Assembly (NCBI GenBank): GCA_021798655.1 | Contig: JAJZFE010000054.1 | Location: 1-6,624, forward strand | Direction of reading: 5' to 3' | Length of the DNA stretch: 6,624 bases | Source: Acidobacteriota bacterium | Lineage (GTDB): Bacteria > Acidobacteriota > Terriglobia > Terriglobales > Acidobacteriaceae | Part shown: positions 1 to 6,002 of the stretch, piece after piece | Numbering within the stretch: position 1 is the stretch's first letter | How the letters are laid out: every line of letters begins with the position of its first letter | Translations under genes and position numbers: made by a program | Notes under the pieces: model-generated | The model's database searches: none | Told to the model about the DNA's origin: nothing | What the model saw: the letters and a program-made list of their open reading frames with translations, nothing else

Positions 1-324
1 CATCACCGCGACCGCCGACGCCGCCCGCGATGCCATCCCCAGCGCTGCACTGCCCGCTCCCGTCAGCACGCAGCCCACGGCAATCGCACGCGACAGCCGT
101 CCTCTGGCCAGCAGTGCACCGGCAGTCGATCCCACAAAGAACAGGAACAGCAGCCCGCCAGCCTGGCCGTCGTTCAGCGACCACCGCGCCAGCAACTGCG
201 GCAGAAGCGTGCCGGGCAGTACCAATCCCACGCCACAGGCCCCGAAGATCACGTACAGCAGCAGAGTCGCCCTGTCCGGCCAGCCGATGCCCTGCTCTTC
301 CTGCTGCTGCAAAGCTGTCCTCAC
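1..324 (-). CDS. MFS transporter, N-terminal part (runs off left edge)
   Basis: This is the first 108 codons of a membrane transporter that continues beyond the window. Reading starts at a GTG (324-322) that shares four bases (GTGA) with the stop codon of the upstream repressor gene, so translation is probably coupled to it. After a short hydrophilic start (QQQEEQ) there is a first membrane span at about residues 19-46 (LLLYVIFGACGVGLVLPG), then a loop with the pattern RWSLNDGQAGGLLF (47-60), a second span at about 58-73, the short basic loop RGRLSRA (74-80) and the beginning of a third span. The Gly/Pro-rich first helix and the short basic loop after helix 2 fit the major facilitator superfamily, and the pattern resembles the sugar-permease (FucP/GluP-like) branch. 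Pairing with a LacI regulator suggests sugar uptake at the inner membrane. The substrate cannot be read from this fragment. Confidence 0.8.
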   Translation of the reverse strand, partial: MRTALQQQEEQGIGWPDRATLLLYVIFGACGVGLVLPGTLLPQLLARWSLNDGQAGGLLFLFFVGSTAGALLARGRLSRAIAVGCVLTGAGSAALGMASRAASAVAVM

Positions 325-1367
325 CGGTGTCGTCCGCGCACCGGCCCGGTCGACTCGCGCACCATCAGCTCGGGTTCCACCTTCGTTGTCTCCGCCACTC
401 TCTGCTCACTCAGCTTCTGCAGCAGGAGGCCCGCAGCCACTCCGCCCATCTCCTGCAGCGGCTGCCGAATGGTTGTCAATCGCGGCGTATAGAACTCCGC
501 AGACAGGATGTCGTCGAACCCCACCACCGACACGTCCTCCGGCACTCGCAGTCCGGCATCATACAGCGCGCGGATCACGCCGATCGCCGCAACATCGTTG
601 AAGCACAATACCGCGGTGAAGTCTCGCCGCCGCGTCAGCAGCTCCTGCACGCTGGCGTGTCCCAGCTCCGGTGAGTTGCTGTGCCGGTCGAGGTGCATCG
701 TCAGGTCGGGCGAGACCTCCAGACCCAGCTCACGCGCCACACGCAGCGTCGCCCGCCATCGGCTGCGCGAGTCCGAGCTGAACAGCTGGCCGCGCATCAG
801 CGCAATCTTCCTGTGGCCCAGGGCGTACAGGTGCCCCAGCGACAGTGCCGCCGCGCGCTCATGGTCCAGCACCACGTTGGACATCCCGGGCACCGACCCA
901 TGGCCCGCAATCGATACTGCGGGGCACGACGGCGCCTGCTCCATGTGCGTGTCGATAAACAGCAGTCCGTCCACTCCCCGCGCCAGCAGCAGGCCCGGAT
1001 AGCACGCGACCAGCTCCTCCTTGTGGCGATGGTGCGCCGTCAGAAAGAAGTATCCCTGCTTCATCAGCACGTCTGCCGCGCCGCTCAGCACCTGCGTGTG
1101 GTAGCCGTCTCCCAGCTCCGGCAGCAGCATTCCGATCGTCAGCGTTCGCCGACCGCGCAGCGATCGAGCTACGTGGCTGGGCTGATAGTTGAACTGGCGC
1201 GCAGCCTCCCGCACGCGCTCCCGCGTTCGCTCCGGAATCGACCGGTTCGGCGCATCGTTCAGTACAAACGAGACCGTCGCAGGACTCAGGTCAAGGTGTT
1301 CCGCCAACATCTTCAGGCTGACCGGCCGCGCCGACTTCGTTGGGGGAACAGAACCTTTTGTCGCCAT
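321..1367 (-). CDS. LacI-family transcriptional regulator
   Basis: This 348-residue DNA-binding repressor (or activator) senses a small ligand, usually a sugar. After a 15-residue basic tail comes the LacI helix-turn-helix at about residues 16-40 (SLKMLAEHLDLSPATVSFVLN), with Phe where Arg, His or Leu is common after ATVS. The region PSHVARSLRGRRT at 63-75 is the hinge helix that enters the minor groove. From about residue 76 (TIGMLLPE) to the end there is a periplasmic-binding-protein-like sensor domain, with typical marks: LGHRKIALMRG (183-193), VLCFNDVAAIG (253-263), VPEDVSVVGFDD (275-286) and PRLTTIRQP (295-303). Length is normal for the family. The ATG at 1367 has only a weak ribosome-binding site and lies very near a candidate promoter. 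The gene overlaps the MFS transporter by four bases, so the two are probably one transcript and the transporter or nearby sugar genes are likely targets. The effector is unknown. Confidence 0.95.
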   Translation of the reverse strand: MATKGSVPPTKSARPVSLKMLAEHLDLSPATVSFVLNDAPNRSIPERTRERVREAARQFNYQPSHVARSLRGRRTLTIGMLLPELGDGYHTQVLSGAADVLMKQGYFFLTAHHRHKEELVACYPGLLLARGVDGLLFIDTHMEQAPSCPAVSIAGHGSVPGMSNVVLDHERAAALSLGHLYALGHRKIALMRGQLFSSDSRSRWRATLRVARELGLEVSPDLTMHLDRHSNSPELGHASVQELLTRRRDFTAVLCFNDVAAIGVIRALYDAGLRVPEDVSVVGFDDILSAEFYTPRLTTIRQPLQEMGGVAAGLLLQKLSEQRVAETTKVEPELMVRESTGPVRGRHR

Positions 1368-1378
1368 GATTGTCTGCC

Positions 1379-1407
1379 AGTCTATTGCACTGCGTGCCCT
1401 CTCACAA
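1379..1407 (-). promoter_or_regulatory. Candidate sigma-70 promoter for the LacI-MFS unit
   Basis: On the minus strand TTGTGA (1407-1402) and TAGACT (1384-1379) are separated by exactly 17 bases; each matches four of six consensus positions. The predicted transcript start falls only about 5-6 bases before the repressor ATG, so the message would be nearly leaderless, in keeping with the absence of a good ribosome-binding site. Inferred from sequence only. Confidence 0.4.
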
Positions 1408-1411
1408 CACG

Positions 1412-1425
1412 GCCGCGCTCGCGGC
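1412..1425. promoter_or_regulatory. 14-bp GC-rich palindrome, possible LacI-family operator
   Basis: GCCGCG and CGCGGC form a perfect 6-bp inverted repeat around a central CT. It lies four bases upstream of the candidate -35 box of the repressor gene, on the side towards tRNA-Ser. LacI-family operators are short palindromes placed at their own promoters, so autoregulation is possible. The usual central CG step is missing, and GC-rich DNA makes such repeats by chance, so this is weak. Confidence 0.2.
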
Positions 1426-1465
1426 TCTTCTCCGAAACCGCATAATCCAGTAAACTAATCCTGCA

Positions 1466-1557
1466 GGAGAGTTGGCAGAGCCCGGTTGAATGCACCTGAC
1501 TCGAAATCAGACATCGTCGCAAGGCGATCGGGGGTTCGAATCCCTCACTCTCCGCCA
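1466..1557 (+). tRNA. tRNA-Ser (anticodon CGA), CCA encoded
   Basis: This is a class II tRNA for UCG codons. The acceptor stem pairs GGAGAGT (1466-1472) with ACTCTCC (1547-1553), followed by discriminator G (1554) and an encoded CCA (1555-1557). The D stem is GCA/TGC (1475-1477 and 1491-1493). The anticodon loop CTCGAAA (1500-1506) holds CGA at 1502-1504. The long variable arm is a 6-bp stem (ATCGTC/GGCGAT, 1513-1528) with a GCAA loop, and the T arm is GGGGG-TTCGAAT-CCCTC (1530-1546). The long variable arm with the G discriminator is typical of serine tRNAs. One oddity is a C-A mismatch at the top of the anticodon stem (1495 and 1511). AT-rich hexamers CATAAT (1441) and TAAACT (1451) are possible -10 boxes; no clear -35 box is visible. 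Confidence 0.97.
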
Positions 1558-1643
1558 CTTCTTCCTTACCCACTTCTCATTTCTCCTCCGCTGGCCGGGC
1601 GCATCCGCCACGGTCGCTCCCGTCGGAGCCTTTCCTCCCGCGT

Positions 1644-1649
1644 TAGAAT
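1644..1649 (+). promoter_or_regulatory. Candidate -10 box TAGAAT for a leaderless cupin mRNA
   Basis: TAGAAT matches five of six bases of the TATAAT consensus and ends just six bases before the cupin ATG at 1656. Transcription would therefore begin at or beside the A of the start codon. No Shine-Dalgarno sequence is present in the 15 bases before the ATG, which agrees with a leaderless message. A clear -35 box is not visible. Confidence 0.45.
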
Positions 1650-1655
1650 CGCCGC

Positions 1656-2051
1656 ATGGATATCCAACGCATCGGCAGCCAGCCCTCGGCCAGTGGCTCC
1701 GCTGACTGGTTTACAGGCTCGGTTCGTGTCGACCCGCTCTTCCGCGCTCCCGAACCTGCTCGGCTCGTCGCAGCCTGCGTCACCTTTGAGCCCGGCGCGC
1801 GCACCGCCTGGCACACACACCCTCTCGGCCAGACCCTCATCATCACCGCCGGCTGCGGCTGGGTACAGCGGGAAGGCGGGCCCGTCGAAGAGGTCCATCC
1901 CGGCGATGTCGTCTGGTTCCCTCCCGCCGAACGACACTGGCACGGTGCGACTGCCTTCACCGCGATGTCCCACATCGCCATGCAGGAGCACCTGAACGGC
2001 AAGACCGTCGACTGGATGGAGCAGGTCTCCGACGCCGACTACGCGCGCTGA
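1656..2051 (+). CDS. Cupin protein resembling manganese-dependent (R)-hydroxynitrile lyase
   Basis: This 131-residue single-domain cupin has no signal peptide, so it should be cytosolic. Cupin motif 1 is at about residues 47-66 ([15 protein letters not shown]...G) and motif 2 at about 83-98 ([15 protein letters not shown]). Metal ligands would be His53, His55, Gln59 and His94. From memory of the family, this is the metal set of the small Mn-cupin hydroxynitrile lyases GtHNL (Granulicella tundricola) and AcHNL (Acidobacterium capsulatum). Their other active-site positions, Ala40, Val42, His106 and Gln110, are also present here at the same numbers, and the total length and the ending ([11 protein letters not shown]) agree. 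Those enzymes reversibly split (R)-cyanohydrins such as mandelonitrile into aldehyde and HCN; their natural role is not established. Many relatives are annotated only as cupins, so activity on cyanohydrins here is an inference. The ATG follows a -10-like box by six bases with no ribosome-binding site. Confidence 0.88.
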   Translation: MDIQRIGSQPSASGSADWFTGSVRVDPLFRAPEPARLVAACVTFEPGARTAWHTHPLGQTLIITAGCGWVQREGGPVEEVHPGDVVWFPPAERHWHGATAFTAMSHIAMQEHLNGKTVDWMEQVSDADYAR

Positions 2052-2086
2052 GCCCTCACGGCTCGCCCGACGCGTGCCTCCAGCGA

Positions 2087-2110
2087 TACACTCCTCCGGT
2101 CTGCCGAGGA
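2087..2110 (+). promoter_or_regulatory. Candidate -10 box TACACT and ribosome binding site of the GH30 gene
   Basis: TACACT (2087-2092) lies 24 bases before the GTG start, in the 65-base gap after the cupin gene. It is part of the string GATACACTC, which recurs in other gene leaders of this window. GAGGA (2106-2110) sits six bases before the GTG at 2117, an ordinary Shine-Dalgarno spacing that supports the GTG as the start. No -35 box is recognisable, so read-through from the cupin gene is also possible. Confidence 0.45.
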
Positions 2111-2116
2111 ACCTCT

Positions 2117-3568
2117 GTGCGCCGAGCCAAACTCCGTTGCCTCATCGTTGCCGCCATCACTGCGACCTCTCTCCTGCGCGCCCAGCAGGTCGACATCACG
2201 CACACCACGGCCGATCTGGCCCAGGCCCTCGCCGCGGAGACACCGGCGCGTTTCGCGGCACATCCGCCCGCAGCCTCTCTGGTCATCGTCGTGGACGACT
2301 CCCAGCGCTTCCAGACCATCGACGGTTTCGGCGCGTCGCTCACGGACGGCGCCGCATGGCTGCTGCACGACCATCTCTCCGCCGGGCAGCGACAGCGCGT
2401 GATGGAGACGCTCTTCAGCCCGCAGCGCGGCGTCGGACTCAGCTTCCTTCGCCAGCCCATCGGCTCCACCGACCTCTCGCGCGGGCCGTACACCTTCGAC
2501 GATCTGCCCGCAGGCGAGCAGGACCCCGATCTCCTCCGCTTCTCCGCACACCACGACGATGCGGACGTCTTCCCGCTGCTCCGCGACGCTCTCCGGCTCA
2601 ACCCGCAACTCACGCTCATGGCCACGCCGTGGAGTCCGCCGGCCTGGATGAAGACCCGCTCCACGACCTTCGGCGGGCAACTCAGCGACGACGACCTGCC
2701 CGTCTACGCCGACTACCTCATTCGCTCCGTGCAGGCCTTTGCCAGCGCGGGCGTTCCCATCCAATACCTGTCCGTGCAGAATGAGCCGCTGTACGAGACG
2801 AAGGACTATCCCGGCACGCTGATGACCGCCGAGCAGCAGATCCGCCTCATCGGCCAGTTCCTTGGCCCGGACCTGCAACGCGCAGGTCTCGCCACACGCA
2901 TCCTCGCCTACGACCACAACTGGGACCATCCGGAGTACCCGATCGCGGTGGCCTCCAGCCCGCTTGCCGCACCCTTTGTCGCCGGTTCCGCCATGCACTG
3001 CTACGCGGGCGACGTGAGCGCGCAGAATGAGATTCATCGTCAGGTTCCCGACAAGGGCATCTGGCTGACCGAGTGCTCCGGCGGCACCTGGCAGACCGAT
3101 GCGCCGCTCCTCGCCACGGCGCGCCTGCTCATCGAGGCCACGCGCGACTGGGCTCGCTCGGTCGTGCTCTGGGGCCTCGCCACCGACTCCGACCACGGTC
3201 CCCACGCCGGCGGATGCGGCACCTGCCGCGGACTCATCACAGTCGACCTGCACAGCACGCCCACGACGGTCTCGTACAACGGCGACTTCTACGCGCTGGC
3301 GCAGGCCAGCCGCTTCGTCCACCCCGGAGCCACACGGATCGCCTCCACTACGTTCGGCCGCGACAGCCTGGAATCCGTCGCCTTCCAGAATCCCTCCGGC
3401 GCAATCGCCCTGCTCGTCCTTAACAGCGGCAAAGCGACTGCGGAGTTCCAGGTCCGCTGGAACGCACGCAGCTTCCAGGCGACGCTCCAGCCGGGCGAGC
3501 TGGCCACGTACCGCTGGCCCGCGCGATCACTGGCAGCAGTGCCCGCGCGGGCTGCGGCTCTCCGCTGA
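2117..3568 (+). CDS. Secreted GH30-family beta-glycosidase (glucosylceramidase / beta-1,6-glucanase type)
   Basis: This 483-residue exported glycoside hydrolase starts at GTG with a good ribosome-binding site. Residues 1-22 form a signal peptide (basic RRAKLR, hydrophobic core, cleavage probably after LRA), so it acts in the periplasm or outside the cell. The (beta/alpha)8 domain shows family 30 marks in order: QTIDGFGASLTDGAAW (66-81), FLRQPIGSTDLS (110-121), ATPWSPPAWMKT (169-180), LSVQNEP (218-224) with Glu223 as the expected acid/base, HCYAGDV (294-300), and IWLTECSGGTW (315-325) with Glu319 as the expected nucleophile. GGCGTCRGLITVD (365-377) leads into the C-terminal beta-sandwich (about 385-470). 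Both catalytic glutamates are present and the length is normal, so the enzyme should be active. GH30 members cleave glucosylceramide, beta-1,6-glucan or related beta-linked sugars by a retaining mechanism; the substrate cannot be fixed from sequence. The upstream LacI/MFS pair may serve the same pathway. Confidence 0.93.
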   Translation: MRRAKLRCLIVAAITATSLLRAQQVDITHTTADLAQALAAETPARFAAHPPAASLVIVVDDSQRFQTIDGFGASLTDGAAWLLHDHLSAGQRQRVMETLFSPQRGVGLSFLRQPIGSTDLSRGPYTFDDLPAGEQDPDLLRFSAHHDDADVFPLLRDALRLNPQLTLMATPWSPPAWMKTRSTTFGGQLSDDDLPVYADYLIRSVQAFASAGVPIQYLSVQNEPLYETKDYPGTLMTAEQQIRLIGQFLGPDLQRAGLATRILAYDHNWDHPEYPIAVASSPLAAPFVAGSAMHCYAGDVSAQNEIHRQVPDKGIWLTECSGGTWQTDAPLLATARLLIEATRDWARSVVLWGLATDSDHGPHAGGCGTCRGLITVDLHSTPTTVSYNGDFYALAQASRFVHPGATRIASTTFGRDSLESVAFQNPSGAIALLVLNSGKATAEFQVRWNARSFQATLQPGELATYRWPARSLAAVPARAAALR

Positions 3569-3583
3569 CGCGTTGGGAGCTGT

Positions 3584-3609
3584 GCAGGCTCGCCTACCTG
3601 CGAGCCTGC
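3584..3609. terminator. Hairpin between convergent GH30 and M13 genes
   Basis: GCAGGCTCG (3584-3592) and CGAGCCTGC (3601-3609) form a perfect 9-bp stem with an 8-base loop, in the 54-base gap between two stop codons that face each other. The position suits a terminator serving both directions. There is no run of T on either side, so it is not a classical intrinsic terminator and may act with Rho or only protect 3' ends. Confidence 0.5.
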
Positions 3610-3622
3610 CTGCCTGCGACCG

Positions 3623-5707
3623 CTACCAGACCTTGCAGGTCGGCGTGTGGACCATCGGCTGTCCGGCCTTGCAGCCGAACGCCTTCTGGAACTGCGGCAG
3701 GTTGGACACTACGCCGTTGATGCGCGCAAACCCCGGCGAGTGCGGGTCGGTCGCGGCATGGAGCCGCAGGTCCTCCGGCCGCGCGTTCTCGCAGGCCCAC
3801 TGCGCCATGCCGATGAAGAACCGCTGGTCCGGCGTGAAGCCGTCCGTGCTGGTGAGCTTCGCGCCTTCGGTCTGCTTCTTCCAGGCCATGTAGGCCAGCA
3901 GCGTGCCACCGAGGTCGGCGACGTCCTCGCCGCTGGTGAGCTGGCTGTTGATGTGGATGTCGTCGACGACGACGTAGCCTGCGTACTGATTGCGCACGCA
4001 GTTGATGCGGTCTTCGAAGCCCTTCGCATCGGCGGCGGTCCACCAGTCGCGCAGGTTGCCCTCGGCGTCGAACTGGCGGCCTTCGTCGTCGAAGGCGTGG
4101 GTGAGCTCATGGCCGATCGTTGCGCCGGTGTTGCCGTAGTTCGGTGCGTCGTCCAGCCTGGGGTCGTAGAGCGGCGGCTGCAGCACGCCCGCGGGGAAGT
4201 TGATGTCGTTCATCTGCGGGTCGAAGTAGGCGTTGACGGTTGGCGGTGTCATGCCCCACTCGTTCTTGTCCACCGGCTTGCCCAGCTTGTGCCATTGGCG
4301 ATACTCCTCGAACTCCATCGCGCGCAGCACGTTGCCGTAGTAGTCATCGGGCTTCACGGTCAGCGAGCTGTAGTCGCGCCACGTCTCGGGATAGCCGATC
4401 TTGTTGCGGATGGCGTGCAGCTTGCGCAGCGCCTCGGTCTTGGTCGCAGGGCTCATCCAGGTCAGCGCGTCGATCTCGGTCTGCATGGCGGCTTCGATCT
4501 GCGTGGTCATCAGCTGCGTTCTAGCCTTCATGTCGGCGGAGAACGTGCGTGCGACAAACTCCTGTCCAAGCGCTTCGCCGAGGTTGCGATCGACCGCGCG
4601 CGTGCAGGTCTTCCACCGCGGCGGCATCGCGGGAACGCCGCGCAGCGTCGTCGAGTAGAACGCGAAGCTCGCATCGGCGTACGGCCTGGACAGATACGGA
4701 GCCGCGGCGCTGATCTCGTGGAAGATCATGTACGCCTTCAGCGCGGGCAACGGCTCGGTCGCGAGCTCCTGGTTCATCGCCTTGAGGAACGCGGGCTGCG
4801 AGACGTTGAGCGACTCGACGTTGTGCGCGCCCTGCATGGTGAAGTAACCCTTCCAGTCGATGGACGGCGCGAGCGCCTGGAGCTGCTCCATCGTCATCAA
4901 GTGGTAGGTGTTGTGCGGGTCGCGCTGCTGCACGCGCGTGAGCTGCGCTTCGGCCAGGCTGGTCTCGATGCGCAGCGTTGCAGCCGCGTCGGCCGCTGCC
5001 TGCTCGGGATTTTCGCCCAGCAGCGCGAGCACCTGCTTGATGTACTCGACATACTGCGCGCGCAGCTTCACGCTCTTTGCGTCCGTCTTCGTGTAGTAAT
5101 CGCGGTCGGGCAGGCCGAGACCGCCGCCGCCGATGCCGACGATGATCGTCGCTGCGTCCGCCGCGTCCTGTTCGGTTCCGGCGTCGAAGAAGAACGTGCC
5201 GAGGCTGCTGCGATGCAGCTGCGCGATCTGCGCGTAGACCTCATCGCGGGAGCGCAGACCCTGCAGCCGGGCGATGGTGATCCGCACCGGATCGTCGCTG
5301 GCCTTGTCGATCGCGTCGGTCGCCATGCAGGAGGCGAAGTAGTCGCCGACCTTCTGCTGCACCGGTGTGCGCGCGGCGCTGGGCTTGGCATCCTGCTCCA
5401 GAATGCCCCACAGAAACTGCTGGTTGTCGTTGGCCAGCTTGGCGTACACGTCCCACGTCGCCTGGTCGGCGGGGATCGGGTTGCTCTTCTGCCATCCGCC
5501 GCAGGAGTAGGTGTAGAAGTCGACGCAGGGGTCGACGGTCTTATCCATGCTGGCAGGATTGAGCGAGGGCGAATACGGCATCGCGGTGAGCGGCTGTGCG
5601 GCCTGCTGCGGCCGGGCGGGACAGGCCGCCAACGCGGCGGCGGCAAAGGCGAGGGCTTGGACTGCAGTCCTGATACGGTTCAAGGGGAAAGGTCTCCTGT
5701 CGGCCAT
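3623..5707 (-). CDS. M13 family (neprilysin-like) zinc metallopeptidase, probable lipoprotein
   Basis: This full-length 694-residue M13 endopeptidase (PepO/neprilysin family) cleaves short peptides outside the cytoplasm. The N-terminus has Arg residues, a hydrophobic stretch and the lipobox LAAC with Cys29, predicting lipid attachment. The N-terminal M13 domain begins with VDPCVDFYTYSCGGW (58-72), followed by GLPDRDYY (198-205). The catalytic domain shows the substrate-binding NAYFD (492-496), INFPAGVLQPPLYD (502-515), the zinc motif HELTH (His533, Glu534, His537), the third ligand Glu594 with Asp598 in GEDVADLGG, DPHSP (654-658) and Arg662, matching the neprilysin His/Arg pair, and the conserved C-terminal CKVW. 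Eight further cysteines fit four disulfides, as expected for an exported enzyme. The ATG at 5707 overlaps a TAGGAT hexamer; a TTG at 5683 (residue 9), preceded by AGGAG, would give a shorter signal peptide, so the exact start is open. No neighbour suggests a particular substrate. Confidence 0.96.
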   Translation of the reverse strand: MADRRPFPLNRIRTAVQALAFAAAALAACPARPQQAAQPLTAMPYSPSLNPASMDKTVDPCVDFYTYSCGGWQKSNPIPADQATWDVYAKLANDNQQFLWGILEQDAKPSAARTPVQQKVGDYFASCMATDAIDKASDDPVRITIARLQGLRSRDEVYAQIAQLHRSSLGTFFFDAGTEQDAADAATIIVGIGGGGLGLPDRDYYTKTDAKSVKLRAQYVEYIKQVLALLGENPEQAAADAAATLRIETSLAEAQLTRVQQRDPHNTYHLMTMEQLQALAPSIDWKGYFTMQGAHNVESLNVSQPAFLKAMNQELATEPLPALKAYMIFHEISAAAPYLSRPYADASFAFYSTTLRGVPAMPPRWKTCTRAVDRNLGEALGQEFVARTFSADMKARTQLMTTQIEAAMQTEIDALTWMSPATKTEALRKLHAIRNKIGYPETWRDYSSLTVKPDDYYGNVLRAMEFEEYRQWHKLGKPVDKNEWGMTPPTVNAYFDPQMNDINFPAGVLQPPLYDPRLDDAPNYGNTGATIGHELTHAFDDEGRQFDAEGNLRDWWTAADAKGFEDRINCVRNQYAGYVVVDDIHINSQLTSGEDVADLGGTLLAYMAWKKQTEGAKLTSTDGFTPDQRFFIGMAQWACENARPEDLRLHAATDPHSPGFARINGVVSNLPQFQKAFGCKAGQPMVHTPTCKVW

Positions 5708-5757
5708 CCTACACAGGCTGCGCGGCGGCGGAAAGATGACGCTTTGAGCCGACGCAA

Positions 5758-5784
5758 CAGAGCCCGCTCAGTAAGCGGGCTCTG
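5758..5784 (-). terminator. 11-bp hairpin downstream of tRNA-Leu, probable terminator
   Basis: CAGAGCCCGCT and AGCGGGCTCTG form a perfect 11-bp stem around a 5-base loop. On the minus strand it begins 17 bases after the encoded CCA of tRNA-Leu and is followed by TTGCGTC, a poor but T-containing tail. It would end the tRNA transcript and separate it from the M13 gene downstream on the same strand. The stem strength and position make this the better of the two hairpins in the window. Confidence 0.65.
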
Positions 5785-5801
5785 TAAACCAACTAGAAGT
5801 C

Positions 5802-5888
5802 TGGTGCCGAAAAGAGGACTCGAACCTCCACTCCCTTGCGAGAACGTGGACCTGAACCACGCGCGTCTGCCAATTCCGCCATTTCGGC
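5802..5888 (-). tRNA. tRNA-Leu (anticodon CAG), CCA encoded
   Basis: This class II tRNA reads CUG, expected to be a heavily used leucine codon in this GC-rich DNA. On the minus strand the acceptor stem pairs GCCGAAA with TTTCGGC, followed by discriminator A and encoded CCA (5804-5802). The D arm contains GGCGGAATTGGCAGACGC, and the anticodon stem-loop is CGTGG-TTCAGGT-CCACG with CAG at 5854-5852. A long variable arm (TTCTCGCAAGGGAG region) precedes the T arm GAGG-TTCGAGT-CCTC. Long variable arm, A discriminator and anticodon agree on leucine. Confidence 0.97.
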
Positions 5889-5944
5889 TCACCCTCAGCG
5901 TACCGCTCGTCCAAACCAGCGGCGCAGCTGCTGCGTGAGTCTTG

Positions 5945-5950
5945 AGTGTA
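5945..5950 (-). promoter_or_regulatory. Candidate -10 box TACACT for tRNA-Leu
   Basis: On the minus strand the string GGTACACTC lies about 57 bases before the tRNA-Leu 5' end. TTGGTG, 18 bases further upstream, is a possible -35 box (TTG matched). The transcript would carry a leader of about 50 bases, removed by tRNA processing. It lies back to back with the TACACT box of the divergent small gene. Confidence 0.35.
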
Positions 5951-5996
5951 CCAGACCGGGCCGCCGCTCACCAAACCACTCGCCGCGCGCACGGGT

Positions 5997-6002
5997 TACA
6001 CT
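5997..6002 (+). promoter_or_regulatory. Candidate -10 box TACACT for the small H-box protein gene
   Basis: TACACT within GGGTTACACTCATC lies 50 bases before the ATG at 6053. It repeats the TACACTC string found before the GH30 gene and tRNA-Leu. The leader downstream has no Shine-Dalgarno sequence and no -35 box is evident. Confidence 0.35.

Noticed and set aside
681..1445. 254-codon plus-strand frame opposite the LacI gene
   Set aside because: Antisense shadow of a well-supported LacI regulator; the product is rich in Arg, Gln and His, with no domain.
1495..1511. C-A mismatch at the top of the tRNA-Ser anticodon stem as a sign of a pseudo-tRNA
   Set aside because: All other stems, the long variable arm and the encoded CCA are intact; a single mismatch at position 27-43 is tolerated in functional tRNAs.
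1466..1557. tRNA-Ser as an attachment site of an integrated element
   Set aside because: No integrase gene and no repeat of the tRNA 3' end is visible in the window; flanking genes look like ordinary chromosome.
1382..1573. 63-codon minus-strand frame with the phrase ESEGFEPPIALR
   Set aside because: This is the usual false protein obtained by translating the reverse strand of a tRNA gene; it lies over tRNA-Ser.
2050..2064. GAGCC-CTCAC-GGCTC hairpin right after the cupin stop codon
   Set aside because: Only 5 bp of stem and no T-run; too weak to call a terminator in GC-rich DNA.
2039..3322. 427-codon open frame on the minus strand, opposite GH30
   Set aside because: It is a shadow of the GH30 gene, which has all catalytic motifs and a ribosome-binding site; the antisense product looks low-complexity and matches no family.
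3647..5938. Very long open frame (763 codons) on the plus strand, opposite the M13 gene
   Set aside because: It is antisense to a clear M13 peptidase and also crosses tRNA-Leu. Its translation is rich in Arg, Val, Leu and Ala without recognisable domains, as expected from the mirror frame of a GC-rich gene.
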